Shown in pieces: positions 19,869 to 28,876 of a stretch of DNA of 64,000 nt (the stretch's first letter is position 1; each line of letters opens with the position of its first letter). Below the pieces are notes generated by a model that was not told where the DNA came from, ran no database searches, and saw only the letters and a list, made by a program, of their open reading frames with translations. The DNA comes from Klebsiella spallanzanii (GTDB lineage: Bacteria; Pseudomonadota; Gammaproteobacteria; Enterobacterales; Enterobacteriaceae), in the NCBI RefSeq assembly GCF_902158555.1, contig NZ_CABGGS010000012.1, positions 482,880 to 546,879 of the forward strand, written 5' to 3'. The position numbers and the translations under genes were made by a program.

Positions 19869-20621
19869 GTGAAGATCTGCTTAATTGATGAAACGGGCGC
19901 CGGAGACGGCGCCTTATCTGTTCTTGCTGTCCGCTGGGGGCTGGAACACGATGAAGACAACCTGATGGCGCTGGTGATGACGACAGCACATCTGGAACTG
20001 CGCAAGCGCGATGAGCCGAAGCTTGGCGGCATCTTCGTCGATTTTGTCGGTGGGGCGATGGCCCATCGACGCAAGTTCGGCGGTGGACGCGGCGAAGCGG
20101 TAGCGAAGGCGGTCGGCATTAAAGGCGATTACCTGCCGGATGTGGTCGATGCGACTGCCGGACTGGGGCGCGATGCGTTTGTGCTGGCCTCTGTGGGTTG
20201 TTGGGTGCGGATGCTGGAACGCAATCCGGTGGTTGCCGCGCTGCTCGATGATGGCCTGACGCGCGGCTATGCTGATGCGGAAATCGGTCCATGGTTGCAG
20301 GAGCGGCTACAGCTAATTCACGCCTCCAGCCTGACGGCGCTGACCGATATCAGCCCGCGTCCGCAGGTGGTGTACCTCGATCCGATGTTCCCGCATAAGC
20401 AAAAAAGCGCGTTAGTGAAAAAAGAGATGCGGGTGTTTCAGTCGCTGGTGGGGCCGGATTTAGACGCTGATGGCCTACTGGAACCCGCGCGTCAGCTAGC
20501 GACCAAACGCGTAGTGGTCAAACGACCGGACTATGCACCGCCGCTGGCGGATATGGAGACGCCGAACGCGGTGGCCACCAAAGGCCACCGGTTTGATATT
20601 TATGCGGGGACGGCAGCGTAA
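19869..20621 (+). CDS. rsmJ: 16S rRNA (guanine-1516-N2)-methyltransferase RsmJ
   Basis: Methylates N2 of G1516 in 16S rRNA. 250 residues with the SAM-binding [15 protein letters not shown] motif and the catalytic DPMFPHK block. The start is GTG (19869-19871), 4 bp after the prlC stop, and translation is probably coupled. Identification by near identity to E. coli YhiQ. Confidence 0.95.
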   Translation: MKICLIDETGAGDGALSVLAVRWGLEHDEDNLMALVMTTAHLELRKRDEPKLGGIFVDFVGGAMAHRRKFGGGRGEAVAKAVGIKGDYLPDVVDATAGLGRDAFVLASVGCWVRMLERNPVVAALLDDGLTRGYADAEIGPWLQERLQLIHASSLTALTDISPRPQVVYLDPMFPHKQKSALVKKEMRVFQSLVGPDLDADGLLEPARQLATKRVVVKRPDYAPPLADMETPNAVATKGHRFDIYAGTAA

Positions 20622-20624
20622 CTT

Positions 20625-20674
20625 CCCCTCACCCTAACCATCGCCCCTTTGGGGAGAGGGCCGGGGTGAGGGGG
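20625..20674. repeat. Palindromic intergenic repeat after rsmJ
   Basis: CCCCTCACCC pairs with GGGGTGAGGGG, with an inner CCCC-TTT-GGGG stem. This is a different family from the REP units elsewhere in the window. It separates convergent rsmJ and the flavoprotein gene and may serve as their terminator. Confidence 0.8.
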
Positions 20675-20684
20675 TTGCACAATT

Positions 20685-21884
20685 TTAAACAAACGGAGCC
20701 AGCGGGTCGGCAATCTCGAACGCCACCGCTTTATCGGCTTTTGGCGGATAAATCAGTTCGCTGACGATCGACATCTTCAATTTCTTCGCCTCTTCTCGGG
20801 TCAGCTTCACCTGCTGATCCCAGCCTTCGGTATAGACCGCGCCCCAGGCGCCCAGATCCAGACAGGTGACGTACATCTCCTGACGATACGGCAGCGGTTC
20901 AACGTTCAGCAGGCTTGCTGCCACATTGTTACCAGCAAATTTACCCAGCAGGATGGCGTGCTGACAGGTCATCAGCGCGTGATTGCCCTTATCATCGGTG
21001 GCGGCGTAAGCCACGTCGCCGGTGGCATAAATGTCTTCATGACCGACCACCTGAAGATTTGCATTTACATGCAGACGGCCCTGACGGTCGCGCGGCGCAT
21101 CAATCTGTGCGGTCAGACCGTTAGCCTGAACGCCAACGGTCCATATGACCGTCTGTGATGCAATTGTCTGACCATCTTTCAGCGTCACGCCAGAGGCACC
21201 CACGCTCTCAACTTCGGAATTGACCATCCATTCTACGTTCAGCTCAGTGGAGGCCTCAGCAATTACATCGCGCAATTCCTGGCTCCAGCGAGCGCCCGGC
21301 TGCGCACCACGTTCAACTACGACAACTCTGGTCTTAGCATCAGCGCCGAGGATGTCACGCAGACGACCCGGTAACTCCAGCGCCATCTCAATGCCGGTGA
21401 AGCCGCCACCGCAGACGACAACGGTATTACGCGCCTTGCTCTCTGGCTGCTTAGCCAGGTCTTGCAGATGCTGCTCCAGCACGGCAGCGCTCTCAAGCTG
21501 ATCGAGGTCGAAGGCATGCTCTGCGGCACCGGCGACCATACTGCGATTCACCTGGCTGCCGCTGGCCAGAACCAGACGGTCATAGCGATGCAGGCGCGTT
21601 TCACCGTGGGTATCTTTCCAGCTCACCTCTTTGGAGGCCGGAAGGATTTTCTCAACCGTGCCGCGCAGGAAGGTAACACCGGTGACGTCGAACAGCGGTT
21701 GCAGTGGCGCAACCAGCGTCTGAACGGCGCTTTCATAAAAACGTGGGCGCACACGCAGTTCAGGCTGTGGTGCAATCACTGTAATATCAATGTCCTGCTG
21801 ATTTTTATCTGCCAGACGCGCGGCGCTCAGCGCTGCCCACATACCGGCAAAACCGGCCCCGACGATCAGAATTTGTTTACGCAT
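20685..21884 (-). CDS. NDH-2-like NAD(P)/FAD-dependent oxidoreductase
   Basis: A 399-residue flavoprotein. The FAD-binding site is IVGAGFAGMWAALSAARL; the second dinucleotide site is VVVCGGGFTGIEMALELPGR; the ATGDVAY motif closes around the flavin. The shape is that of type II NADH dehydrogenases, but the C-terminus (KADKAVAFEIADPLAPFV) lacks an obvious hydrophobic membrane anchor and the chain is shorter than the 434-residue E. coli Ndh. The electron acceptor is unknown. It is divergent from an Rrf2 regulator across 232 bp, which suggests redox-dependent control of this gene. Confidence 0.82.
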   Translation of the reverse strand: MRKQILIVGAGFAGMWAALSAARLADKNQQDIDITVIAPQPELRVRPRFYESAVQTLVAPLQPLFDVTGVTFLRGTVEKILPASKEVSWKDTHGETRLHRYDRLVLASGSQVNRSMVAGAAEHAFDLDQLESAAVLEQHLQDLAKQPESKARNTVVVCGGGFTGIEMALELPGRLRDILGADAKTRVVVVERGAQPGARWSQELRDVIAEASTELNVEWMVNSEVESVGASGVTLKDGQTIASQTVIWTVGVQANGLTAQIDAPRDRQGRLHVNANLQVVGHEDIYATGDVAYAATDDKGNHALMTCQHAILLGKFAGNNVAASLLNVEPLPYRQEMYVTCLDLGAWGAVYTEGWDQQVKLTREEAKKLKMSIVSELIYPPKADKAVAFEIADPLAPFV

Positions 21885-22048
21885 CTTTGCTGCTCTCGCT
21901 GTTCACTATGATTTATTTACTAGGATTATATTGATCGTAGTTATTGGGCGCAATGCTATTGATGTAATGAACAAGATGAGCTTTTGTTTTTACCTATCAT
22001 CTAATTGATAATTAATAAATTAAATTTTTTACTCACTCTGGTTACAGG

Positions 22049-22108
22049 AATCCATCTGGAATGGGATTAGCGAAAAAGCTACAATAACTCAGATTTGTTT
22101 AGGCTGAG
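22049..22108. promoter_or_regulatory. Candidate operators in the flavoprotein/Rrf2 divergent region
   Basis: Two inverted repeats stand out: AATCC...GGATT with a 10-bp spacer (22049-22068) and CTCAG...CTGAG with an 11-bp spacer (22088-22108), the latter ending 8 bp before the Rrf2 ATG. They are possible binding sites for the Rrf2 protein or for others; no consensus supports either. Confidence 0.3.
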
Positions 22109-22116
22109 ATAAGAAC

Positions 22117-22623
22117 ATGGCATTCTACAGTTCCGGAGTTGAGTACGGTATCCATAGCCTGATGTGTATGGTGGACAGCAAGGGCGACGCTCGCGATATG
22201 AGCGTTCGCGAGATTGCTGACCTGCAAAGCGTACCTTACGACTATCTGGCCAAGATCTTTACCCGCCTGTCGAAAGCGGGTCTGGTGCGTAGCATCGAAG
22301 GTAAAGGCGGCGGCTTTCAGTTGGCGAAACCGGCTGAACACATCACGGTGCTCGATGTGGCAAATGCCATTGACGGCGATAAGCGTATTTTTGAGTGTCG
22401 TGAGATTCGCCAGCGCCTGGCGGTATTTGATGAGCAGCCGCCGGAGTGGGCCTGCGAAGGGATTTGCGGCGTACGCTCGGTCATGGATATGGCGCAGCAG
22501 CGAATGGAAGAGGCTTTAGGCCAGCACACCATTCTCGATCTGGCGCGCAAAATGTACCGCAAAGCGCCGGATACCTTTGTGGTTGAAGTGCAGGACTGGA
22601 TCGCCGGACGTAAAGGCGCATAA
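22117..22623 (+). CDS. Rrf2-family transcriptional regulator with three candidate cluster cysteines
   Basis: A 168-residue winged-helix protein. The helix-turn-helix (about residues 28-66) reads VREIADLQSVPYDYLAKIFTRLSKAGLVRS, followed by the Rrf2 signature GKGGGFQLAKP and ITVLDVANAIDG. Cysteines C94, C113 and C117 lie where IscR, NsrR and RsrR bind Fe-S clusters, but the spacing (18 then 3 residues) is unlike that of IscR. A further C17 lies in the N-terminal helix. The gene is divergent from the NDH-2-like flavoprotein, the likely target. The signal sensed is unknown. Confidence 0.85.
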   Translation: MAFYSSGVEYGIHSLMCMVDSKGDARDMSVREIADLQSVPYDYLAKIFTRLSKAGLVRSIEGKGGGFQLAKPAEHITVLDVANAIDGDKRIFECREIRQRLAVFDEQPPEWACEGICGVRSVMDMAQQRMEEALGQHTILDLARKMYRKAPDTFVVEVQDWIAGRKGA

Positions 22624-22630
22624 TTGTCAG

Positions 22631-22694
22631 GTAGCCCGGCCAAGCGCAGCGCCGCCGGGAAACTCCCGGACGAGATGCGTTAGCCGCCATCCGG
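22631..22694. repeat. REP element between the Rrf2 gene and dtpB
   Basis: GTAGCCCGGCCAAGCGCAGC to CCGCCGGG, followed by a weaker facing unit (CCCGGACGAG to CCATCCGG), lies between convergent genes. Confidence 0.8.
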
Positions 22695-22703
22695 CAATAA
22701 TAA

Positions 22704-24176
22704 TTACTGTTCGGTATTCGGCGTATTAATCATCCGATTTAGCCAGGGTACCATCATCGCCATGACCACCGTTACGCCCAGGGTCACCAGGCCGATTTTG
22801 CTGAAGACGTTGGTATAAATCGGCAGCGTCTGTAGCGGGTCGGTAATGTTATCCGGTACGGCGGTGAAGGTCGCGACGTAGCCGCCGAGCAGGAATGCGG
22901 CGGCCTGCGTCAGGAACCACATCCCAAGAATAAATCCCATCAGATGCTGCGGCACCAGCGCGGCGACCATTGCCAGTCCCAGGGCACTAATCAATAGTTC
23001 TCCCAGACTCTGGAACAGATAGACCAGCACGATAAACCACGGCGAAGTTAATCCCTGAGCGTCGGCAAACCACATCCCTGCCGCTGCTGCGGTGAGAAAA
23101 CCCAGGGAGCACAGGAACATGCCGAGCGTGAATTTCATCGGCATGGTCAGGTCTTTGCCCTTGTTACCCAACCGCGTATAGATAGCGGCCAGTATTGGAC
23201 TGGCAACCACCACCCAAAACGGATTTAGCGCCTGGAAGCTCACCGGGTTAATGGTGAAGCCGAGTATTTGATGGTGGACGTTATTGATAGCAAAGAAGTT
23301 AAGCGAGGTGGGCATCTGCGCGTAAAGGATGTAAAACAGCACGGCTTCCAGCATCAGGATAAAGGCGACAAACATTTTATTGCGCCCGTTCTTATCCAGC
23401 TTGAAAGCCTCGCGGAAGAAGAAAATCGTCACCACCAGAGAGAGCACAATCAGCACCAGATTGGCGACTTTCACGTTATGCATCAGCCAGGCACAGAGAA
23501 AAATCATCACCACCGTACCTGCCAGCACGTACAGCAGATTGCGTAGATTCAGCGGCCTGTGGTCCGGCTCAGAGCCGATATCTTTAACCATCCCGCGACA
23601 GGCGAAGTAGACCAGCAGGGCGACGATCAGCCCGGCTCCGCAAAGATTGTAGGTTACCGCGTAGCCGAACTTATCGGCAATCACTGGCGCCAGCGAGAGC
23701 GACAGCAGCGAACCGATGTTGATCGACATATAAAACAGCGTGAAGGCGCCGTCCAGGCGGGCATCTTTCGGTGGATAGCACTTAGACAGCAGGCTCGCCG
23801 GATTGGCTTTAAACAGCCCGTTACCTACGGCGATGGTTCCCAGCGCGATAAAAATCAGGTTAGGCCTGAGTAATGACAGGCCGGTCATAAAGTAGCCGAC
23901 AGCCAGCACAATCGCGCCCAGTACCAACGTACGTTTGGTGCCGAGCAGATGGTCACCGACATAGCCGCCGATGGAGATCAGGCCGTATACCAGCGCGGCA
24001 AATGCGCCGAAGGTAATAAACGCCTGTTCCTGTGAGAACCCGAGCTGTTTAACAAAGAAAACGGCCAGGATGCCCTGAACGCCGTAATAGCCAAATCGCT
24101 CCCAGAGTTCCACAAAGAAGATCATAAAGAATGGGCGGGGCTGTTGCAGTAAGCCTGTCGGTGCTGGTGAGTTCAT
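22704..24176 (-). CDS. dtpB: Dipeptide/tripeptide:proton symporter DtpB
   Basis: A 490-residue POT/PTR-family inner-membrane permease. It has the family motif ExxERFxYY ([16 protein letters not shown]) in the first helix and the second signature [17 protein letters not shown]. About 14 membrane segments can be traced. Near identity to E. coli DtpB (YhiP). The 262 bp to the uspA stop are AT-rich, as expected for its promoter, and also hold the uspA terminator. Confidence 0.95.
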   Translation of the reverse strand: MNSPAPTGLLQQPRPFFMIFFVELWERFGYYGVQGILAVFFVKQLGFSQEQAFITFGAFAALVYGLISIGGYVGDHLLGTKRTLVLGAIVLAVGYFMTGLSLLRPNLIFIALGTIAVGNGLFKANPASLLSKCYPPKDARLDGAFTLFYMSINIGSLLSLSLAPVIADKFGYAVTYNLCGAGLIVALLVYFACRGMVKDIGSEPDHRPLNLRNLLYVLAGTVVMIFLCAWLMHNVKVANLVLIVLSLVVTIFFFREAFKLDKNGRNKMFVAFILMLEAVLFYILYAQMPTSLNFFAINNVHHQILGFTINPVSFQALNPFWVVVASPILAAIYTRLGNKGKDLTMPMKFTLGMFLCSLGFLTAAAAGMWFADAQGLTSPWFIVLVYLFQSLGELLISALGLAMVAALVPQHLMGFILGMWFLTQAAAFLLGGYVATFTAVPDNITDPLQTLPIYTNVFSKIGLVTLGVTVVMAMMVPWLNRMINTPNTEQ

Positions 24177-24378
24177 CTTTCTTCGCCTTTTTATCCTGTC
24201 CGGAAAGTATGTACGCGTATGCCAAAACGCGCTGAAAAAGTCTTATGATGCGCAATGATGTGATTATTTTATAAATTAACGGATTATTATATGGGTGTTA
24301 AATGATTAAATTGGTTGATCAATCTAACATTGTGCTAATTTTCTGGATTTATATTCTTTAGAGGTGGCGAAGGCAGGA

Positions 24379-24409
24379 AAAAACAAAAACGCCCGCATTA
24401 GCGGGCGTT
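24379..24409 (-). terminator. Terminator of uspA
   Basis: AACGCCCGC pairs with GCGGGCGTT around a 4-nt loop; on the minus strand it is followed by a T-rich tract. Confidence 0.9.
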
Positions 24410-24438
24410 GGTCATCAGCGAAATTAAATAACGTCCTG

Positions 24439-24876
24439 TTATTCCTCTTCTTCGTCGCGCAGCGGAACAATCAGCATATCGACGTGAACGGTATTGATTA
24501 GCTGACGAGCGGAGGACATTAGCTTGCTCCAGAAGTCCTGATGGTGACCGCAAACCACGAGGTCCATATCATATTTTTTAATCGCATCAACCAGTACCTG
24601 GCCAAGATCGCCGCTGCCGCTCAGGGTCTCAGTGATCGGGTAGCCCGCGTTAGTAGAGAGCTCGCTTAACGCGTGGTGAGTCTCTTCGGAGATGCGTTTC
24701 TGCATATCGCCCAGATTGACGTCAATAAGGCCGGTGTAGAGATCGGAGTAGTTCACATCCACGTGGATCAGAGAAACCTTTGCATTGTAGGGACGGGCCA
24801 TAGAAACGGCTTTTTCTACCAGTACTTTGCTTTCCGGGGACAGGTCTACTGCAATAAGAATATGTTTATAAGCCAT
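24439..24876 (-). CDS. uspA: Universal stress protein A
   Basis: A 145-residue cytosolic stress protein induced by growth arrest. [23 protein letters not shown] is the usual N-terminus. UspA-type proteins lack the ATP-binding G-2X-G-9X-G(S/T) motif, and none is seen here. The start is the ATG after GGAGT; the longer frame to 24960 is not supported. It is divergent from uspB across 577 bp that hold two palindromes and an ERIC element. Confidence 0.96.
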   Translation of the reverse strand: MAYKHILIAVDLSPESKVLVEKAVSMARPYNAKVSLIHVDVNYSDLYTGLIDVNLGDMQKRISEETHHALSELSTNAGYPITETLSGSGDLGQVLVDAIKKYDMDLVVCGHHQDFWSKLMSSARQLINTVHVDMLIVPLRDEEEE

Positions 24877-24971
24877 AGTGTTACTCCTTCCATAAGTTGT
24901 CGATGACCGTTGGACCTGACAGCCAGCGCTGCCGCTTCGCCCGCGTCCTGCGTGCCACATGCGCGGGGGGT

Positions 24972-25007
24972 AGTCCTTAAGGACTTAATTGTAGAAGATA
25001 TTTCTAC
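24972..25007. promoter_or_regulatory. Two adjacent palindromes upstream of uspA
   Basis: AGTCCTTAAGGACT (24972-24985) is a perfect 14-bp palindrome. Five bases later GTAGAA-GATAT-TTCTAC (24991-25007) is a perfect inverted repeat. They lie about 100-130 bp before the uspA ATG, a position suited to upstream activators or repressors. No known consensus was matched with confidence. Confidence 0.4.
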
Positions 25008-25011
25008 CTTA

Positions 25012-25211
25012 TATACCCTTCATACTTCAAGTTGCTTGTGCGTTGGCAATACTCGGCCCATCCCTGGGCCTCGCCCTCACGGGCGCTGTGAACGGCGTTC
25101 AAATTCGTTCCCGACGAATTTGTCCTCGCTCACCTCAGTCACTTACTAGAGTAAGCTCCTGGGGATTCACTGCGTCGCCGCCTTCCTGCAACTCGAATTA
25201 TTTTGGGTATA
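25012..25211. repeat. ERIC element, long variant (200 bp)
   Basis: The element is bounded by TATACCC and GGGTATA, and its outer 25 bp form an imperfect inverted repeat (ACTTCAAGTTGC against GCAACTCGAATT). The core holds CAGTCACTTACT and GTAAGCTCCTGGGGATTCAC, the classic ERIC sequence used in ERIC typing. The standard element is about 127 bp, so this copy carries roughly 70 extra bases, seemingly in the left half. Confidence 0.9.
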
Positions 25212-25410
25212 GTGCCCCTCGCGCTCCGTCAATCCACCTTGTTCAGCAAATAGTTAAACAAATATATCTGACTTATGCATTGATAATGATTAACGTTGTG
25301 GTAAAAAAATTAACTGATCTCCTACACTATTTAATGAGCCGGTCGGATAAATAAACGTGATCGGAATCGCACTCTTTACAGTACAGTCGGTTTGACATTG
25401 GGGAGCGGTA

Positions 25411-25434
25411 GTCCCGGAGGGAGCCTCCGAGGAC
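25411..25434 (+). promoter_or_regulatory. Hairpin just upstream of the uspB ribosome-binding site
   Basis: GTCC-CGGAGG pairs with CCTCCG-A-GGAC around a 3-nt loop, one base bulged. It ends about 10 bases before an exceptionally strong Shine-Dalgarno tract (GGGGAGGAGGT) at 25443-25453. The CCTCC arm could alternatively pair with the GGAGG of that tract. Confidence 0.5.
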
Positions 25435-25453
25435 GGGTCGCCGGGGAGGAGGT

Positions 25454-25789
25454 ATGATCAGCACAATTGCGCTGTTTTGGGCCCTGTGTATCGTTTGTGT
25501 AGTGAATATGGCACGCTACTTCTCGTCACTGCGTGCATTGTTGGTTGTGCTACGTGGTTGTGACCCTTTGCTCTATCAATATGTCGACGGCGGCGGTTTT
25601 TTTACGTCGCATGGGCAGCCCAGTAAACAGATGCGCCTGGTGTGGTATATCTACGCCCAGCGCTATCGCGATCATCATGATGATGAGTTTATCCGCCGCT
25701 GCGAACGCGTTCGGCGGCAATTCATTCTCACCAGCGCGCTTTGTGGCCTGGTGGTTGTGAGCATGATTGCTCTGCTTATCTGGCACTAG
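25454..25789 (+). CDS. uspB: Universal stress protein B
   Basis: A 111-residue inner-membrane protein with one membrane segment at each end (residues 1-24 and about 90-110) and a charged loop, [20 protein letters not shown]. In E. coli it depends on sigma-S and affects ethanol tolerance in stationary phase; its molecular role is unknown. Near identity to E. coli UspB. Confidence 0.95.
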   Translation: MISTIALFWALCIVCVVNMARYFSSLRALLVVLRGCDPLLYQYVDGGGFFTSHGQPSKQMRLVWYIYAQRYRDHHDDEFIRRCERVRRQFILTSALCGLVVVSMIALLIWH

Positions 25790-25799
25790 TTTCGCCACC

Positions 25800-25839
25800 A
25801 AAAAAAACGGGCCAGTTTCCTGACCCGTTATTATTTTTT
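25800..25839. terminator. Bidirectional terminator between uspB and pitA
   Basis: AACGGGCCAG pairs with CTGACCCGTT (one mismatch), flanked by eight As on the left and TTATTATTTTTT on the right. Confidence 0.88.
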
Positions 25840-25853
25840 GCTGCGATATTTGC

Positions 25854-27350
25854 TTAGATAATCTGCAACGAGATCCAGTACAGCGCGCCTGAAAGCAGGA
25901 TTGCCGCTGGCAGGGTAAGTACCCAGGCCATCAGGATATTGGTGACGGTCTTTCTTTGCAGGCCGCCGCCATCAACGAGCATCGTCCCCGCAACCGAGGA
26001 GGAGAGCACGTGGGTGGTGGAAACCGGCATACCGGTATAGCTTGCCAGACCAATCGATACGGCGGCGGTCATCTGAGCTGACATACCTTGCGCGTAGGTC
26101 ATCCCTTTCTTACCGATTTTCTCGCCGATGGTGGTTGCCACGCGGCGCCAGCCGATCATGGTGCCGATACCCAGCGCCAGCGCTACCGCCATAATAATCC
26201 AGATTGGCGCGTACTCGATGGTGCTCAGCATATCGGTTTTCAGTTTCTTCAGCAGGCGCTTATCGTCGGCATTCACTTCCGGCAGCTTCGCCACTTTATC
26301 GGTGGTGTCGGAGATGCAGAGCATAATGCGGCGCAGATGGCTGCGCTGCTCAACGGTGAGCGTATCGTAGCTTTCCGTTCCGGTCAGCATCGTCTTCACG
26401 CGGTCGAGCGCGTTGATGGTGTTGGCCGGATGGCAGTGAAATTCACCGTCGGCGGCGGCACCCGTACTCGGAGGCGGGATGAGCTGTTCAGAGCCGGTCG
26501 CTTTCTTCAACAGCTCAGGGCGCTGCTGGAAGAAGGTTTCCACGTTGTTGACCGCGTCGCGGGTACGGGTGATTTCGTAACCGGAAGCGTTCATGTTGAC
26601 CACGAAGCCAGCCGGAGCAACGCCGATCAGAACCAGCATGACCAGGCCAATGCCTTTCTGACCATCGTTGGCACCGTGCGAGAACGCGACGCCAATGGCG
26701 GACAGAATCAGCGCAATACGGGTCCAGAACGGCGGCTTTTTCTTGCCGTCTTTCTTTTCACGTTCAGCGGGGGTCAGGTGGATACGGGCGCGTTTTTTAG
26801 TTCCGCTCCAGTAGCGACGCAGAATGAAAATCAGGCCGCCCGCAACCAGCAAGCCAACGATCGGCGAAACGATAAGCGAGCCAAAAATACCCGCAACTTT
26901 CGGCAGGTTCAGCGCGTCCACGACCGAAGTGCCGGTCATCAGCGCATTGGTTAAACCAATACCGATAATCGCGCCGATCAGCGTGTGGGAGCTGGAGGCC
27001 GGAAGGCCGAAATACCAGGTTCCGAGGTTCCAGATAATCGCCGCCAGCAACATGGAAAAGACCATGGCGAGGCCATGCGCTGAACCCATGTTAAGCAGTA
27101 GGTCGGTCGGCAACATATGCACGATGGCATAAGCAACGCTAAGACCGCCCAGCAGAACGCCGAAGAAGTTAAAAAGGGCCGCCATCGCCACAGCAAGCTG
27201 CGACCGCATTGCGCGAGTGTAAATCACCGTTGCAACAGCGTTTGCGGTATCATGAAAACCATTGATCGCTTCGTAAAACAGTACGAAAGCCAGAGCAAGC
27301 AATAATAATAGTCCGGTATGTAAATCCAGACCGGCAAATAAATGTAGCAT
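25854..27350 (-). CDS. pitA: Low-affinity phosphate:proton symporter PitA
   Basis: A 498-residue inner-membrane transporter of metal-phosphate complexes. It has the two PiT half-repeats, with [18 protein letters not shown] near the start and [14 protein letters not shown] in the middle, a long central hydrophilic loop, and [15 protein letters not shown] near the end. E. coli PitA has 499 residues. No good Shine-Dalgarno precedes the ATG. It diverges from yhiN across 230 bp. Confidence 0.96.
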   Translation of the reverse strand: MLHLFAGLDLHTGLLLLLALAFVLFYEAINGFHDTANAVATVIYTRAMRSQLAVAMAALFNFFGVLLGGLSVAYAIVHMLPTDLLLNMGSAHGLAMVFSMLLAAIIWNLGTWYFGLPASSSHTLIGAIIGIGLTNALMTGTSVVDALNLPKVAGIFGSLIVSPIVGLLVAGGLIFILRRYWSGTKKRARIHLTPAEREKKDGKKKPPFWTRIALILSAIGVAFSHGANDGQKGIGLVMLVLIGVAPAGFVVNMNASGYEITRTRDAVNNVETFFQQRPELLKKATGSEQLIPPPSTGAAADGEFHCHPANTINALDRVKTMLTGTESYDTLTVEQRSHLRRIMLCISDTTDKVAKLPEVNADDKRLLKKLKTDMLSTIEYAPIWIIMAVALALGIGTMIGWRRVATTIGEKIGKKGMTYAQGMSAQMTAAVSIGLASYTGMPVSTTHVLSSSVAGTMLVDGGGLQRKTVTNILMAWVLTLPAAILLSGALYWISLQII

Positions 27351-27580
27351 AGGACGTTACGCCATTTTGAGGACATGAACGCGGCGCATTATCAGTGACT
27401 TTAGCGGCGCGGGCAAAGTGAAATATAGACTTTTTTTGATTTTCTTACCGTTTTAGTTTTAGCTTGTTGGGAGTATTCCTATATCTTTCAATGAACTACA
27501 TGAAATCCTAATTTTACCTTCTGGTGCGACCAGCGTGAAAAATTTACAATTCCCGACAATTGGGATACGAGGAATGTTGT

Positions 27581-28777
27581 GTGGAAAGGTTTGATGCCAT
27601 CGTAATTGGTGCCGGAGCGGCGGGAATGTTTTGTGCAGCGCAGGCAGGGCAGGCAGGATGCCGCGTTCTGTTGCTTGATAATGGCAAAAAGCCGGGACGC
27701 AAGATCCTGATGTCCGGGGGAGGCCGCTGCAACTTTACTAACATGTATATCGAACCCGCAGCATATCTCAGCCAAAACCCGCATTTTTGCAAATCTGCGC
27801 TGGCGCGCTACAGCCAGTGGGACTTTATCGATCTGGTTGGCAAATATGGTATCGCCTGGCATGAAAAGACGCTGGGCCAGCTTTTTTGCGATGATTCCGC
27901 CGAGCAAATCGTTAATCTGCTGCTGGCCGAGTGTAAAAAAGGCTGCGTGCAAATTCGCCTGCGCAGCGAAATTATCAGCGTTGAGCGGGATGATGAAGGT
28001 TTCACGCTGCAGCTTAACGGCGATACGGTGGCGGCGAAAAAGTTAGTGGTCGCTTCCGGTGGTCTGTCCATGCCTGGCCTGGGCGCTTCGCCATTCGGTT
28101 ACAAGCTTGCCGAACAGTTTGGTCTGAAGGTGCTACCGACTCGCGCCGGGCTGGTGCCGTTCACTCTGCATAAGCCGCTGCTTGAACAACTGCAGGTGCT
28201 TTCCGGGGTATCGGTGCCGTCAACCATTACGGCTGAAAACGGTACCGTCTTCCGCGAAAATCTGCTCTTTACCCACCGTGGGCTGTCCGGCCCGGCGGTG
28301 CTGCAAATTTCCAGCTACTGGCAGCCGGGAGAATTCGTCAGTATCAATCTGCTGCCGGATTGCCATCTTAACGAGTTCCTCGACGAACAGCGTGCGGCGC
28401 ATCCCAACCAGAGTCTGAAAAATACGCTGGCGATGCAGCTACCGAAGCGGCTGGTTGAGTGCCTGCAGCAGCTGGGCCAACTCCCGGATGTCACGCTGAA
28501 ACAGCTTAACGTCCGCGAGCAGCAGGCGCTGGTTGAGACGCTGACCGAGTGGCGCGTGCAGCCGAACGGTACCGAAGGCTATCGCACGGCGGAGGTGACT
28601 CTCGGCGGCGTGGATACCAATGAGCTCTCTTCGCGCACCATGGAGGCCCGCAAGGTGCCGGGACTCTATTTTATCGGTGAAGTGATGGACGTGACCGGTT
28701 GGCTTGGCGGATATAACTTCCAGTGGGCCTGGGCGTCAGCCTGGGCATGCGCGCAGGCATTGGCGGAACGGAAATAA
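27581..28777 (+). CDS. yhiN: HI0933/YhiN-family flavoprotein
   Basis: A 398-residue putative FAD-dependent oxidoreductase. The FAD site is IVIGAGAAGMFCAAQAGQAG, followed by GKKPGRKILMSGGGRCNFTN. The C-terminal block is GLYFIGEVMDVTGWLGGYNFQWAWASA. I use GTG at 27581 because GAGGAA sits 6 bases before it and the protein then starts at ERFDAIVIG as in E. coli; a TTG seven codons earlier is also open. Reaction and substrate unknown. Confidence 0.9.
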   Translation: MERFDAIVIGAGAAGMFCAAQAGQAGCRVLLLDNGKKPGRKILMSGGGRCNFTNMYIEPAAYLSQNPHFCKSALARYSQWDFIDLVGKYGIAWHEKTLGQLFCDDSAEQIVNLLLAECKKGCVQIRLRSEIISVERDDEGFTLQLNGDTVAAKKLVVASGGLSMPGLGASPFGYKLAEQFGLKVLPTRAGLVPFTLHKPLLEQLQVLSGVSVPSTITAENGTVFRENLLFTHRGLSGPAVLQISSYWQPGEFVSINLLPDCHLNEFLDEQRAAHPNQSLKNTLAMQLPKRLVECLQQLGQLPDVTLKQLNVREQQALVETLTEWRVQPNGTEGYRTAEVTLGGVDTNELSSRTMEARKVPGLYFIGEVMDVTGWLGGYNFQWAWASAWACAQALAERK

Positions 28778-28876
28778 CCGCTTGCTCTGTATCAGCGGAC
28801 CAGGCTCCGTCTTATCCGCTAATATTATGCTGCTTTAATTTGTGACGCAGAGGCCTGGTATTGTTCCTTTCTGCTG

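Noticed and set aside
25012..25211. New miniature transposable element with TATACCC ends
   Set aside because: The core matches the ERIC consensus, so it is a long ERIC variant, not a new element.
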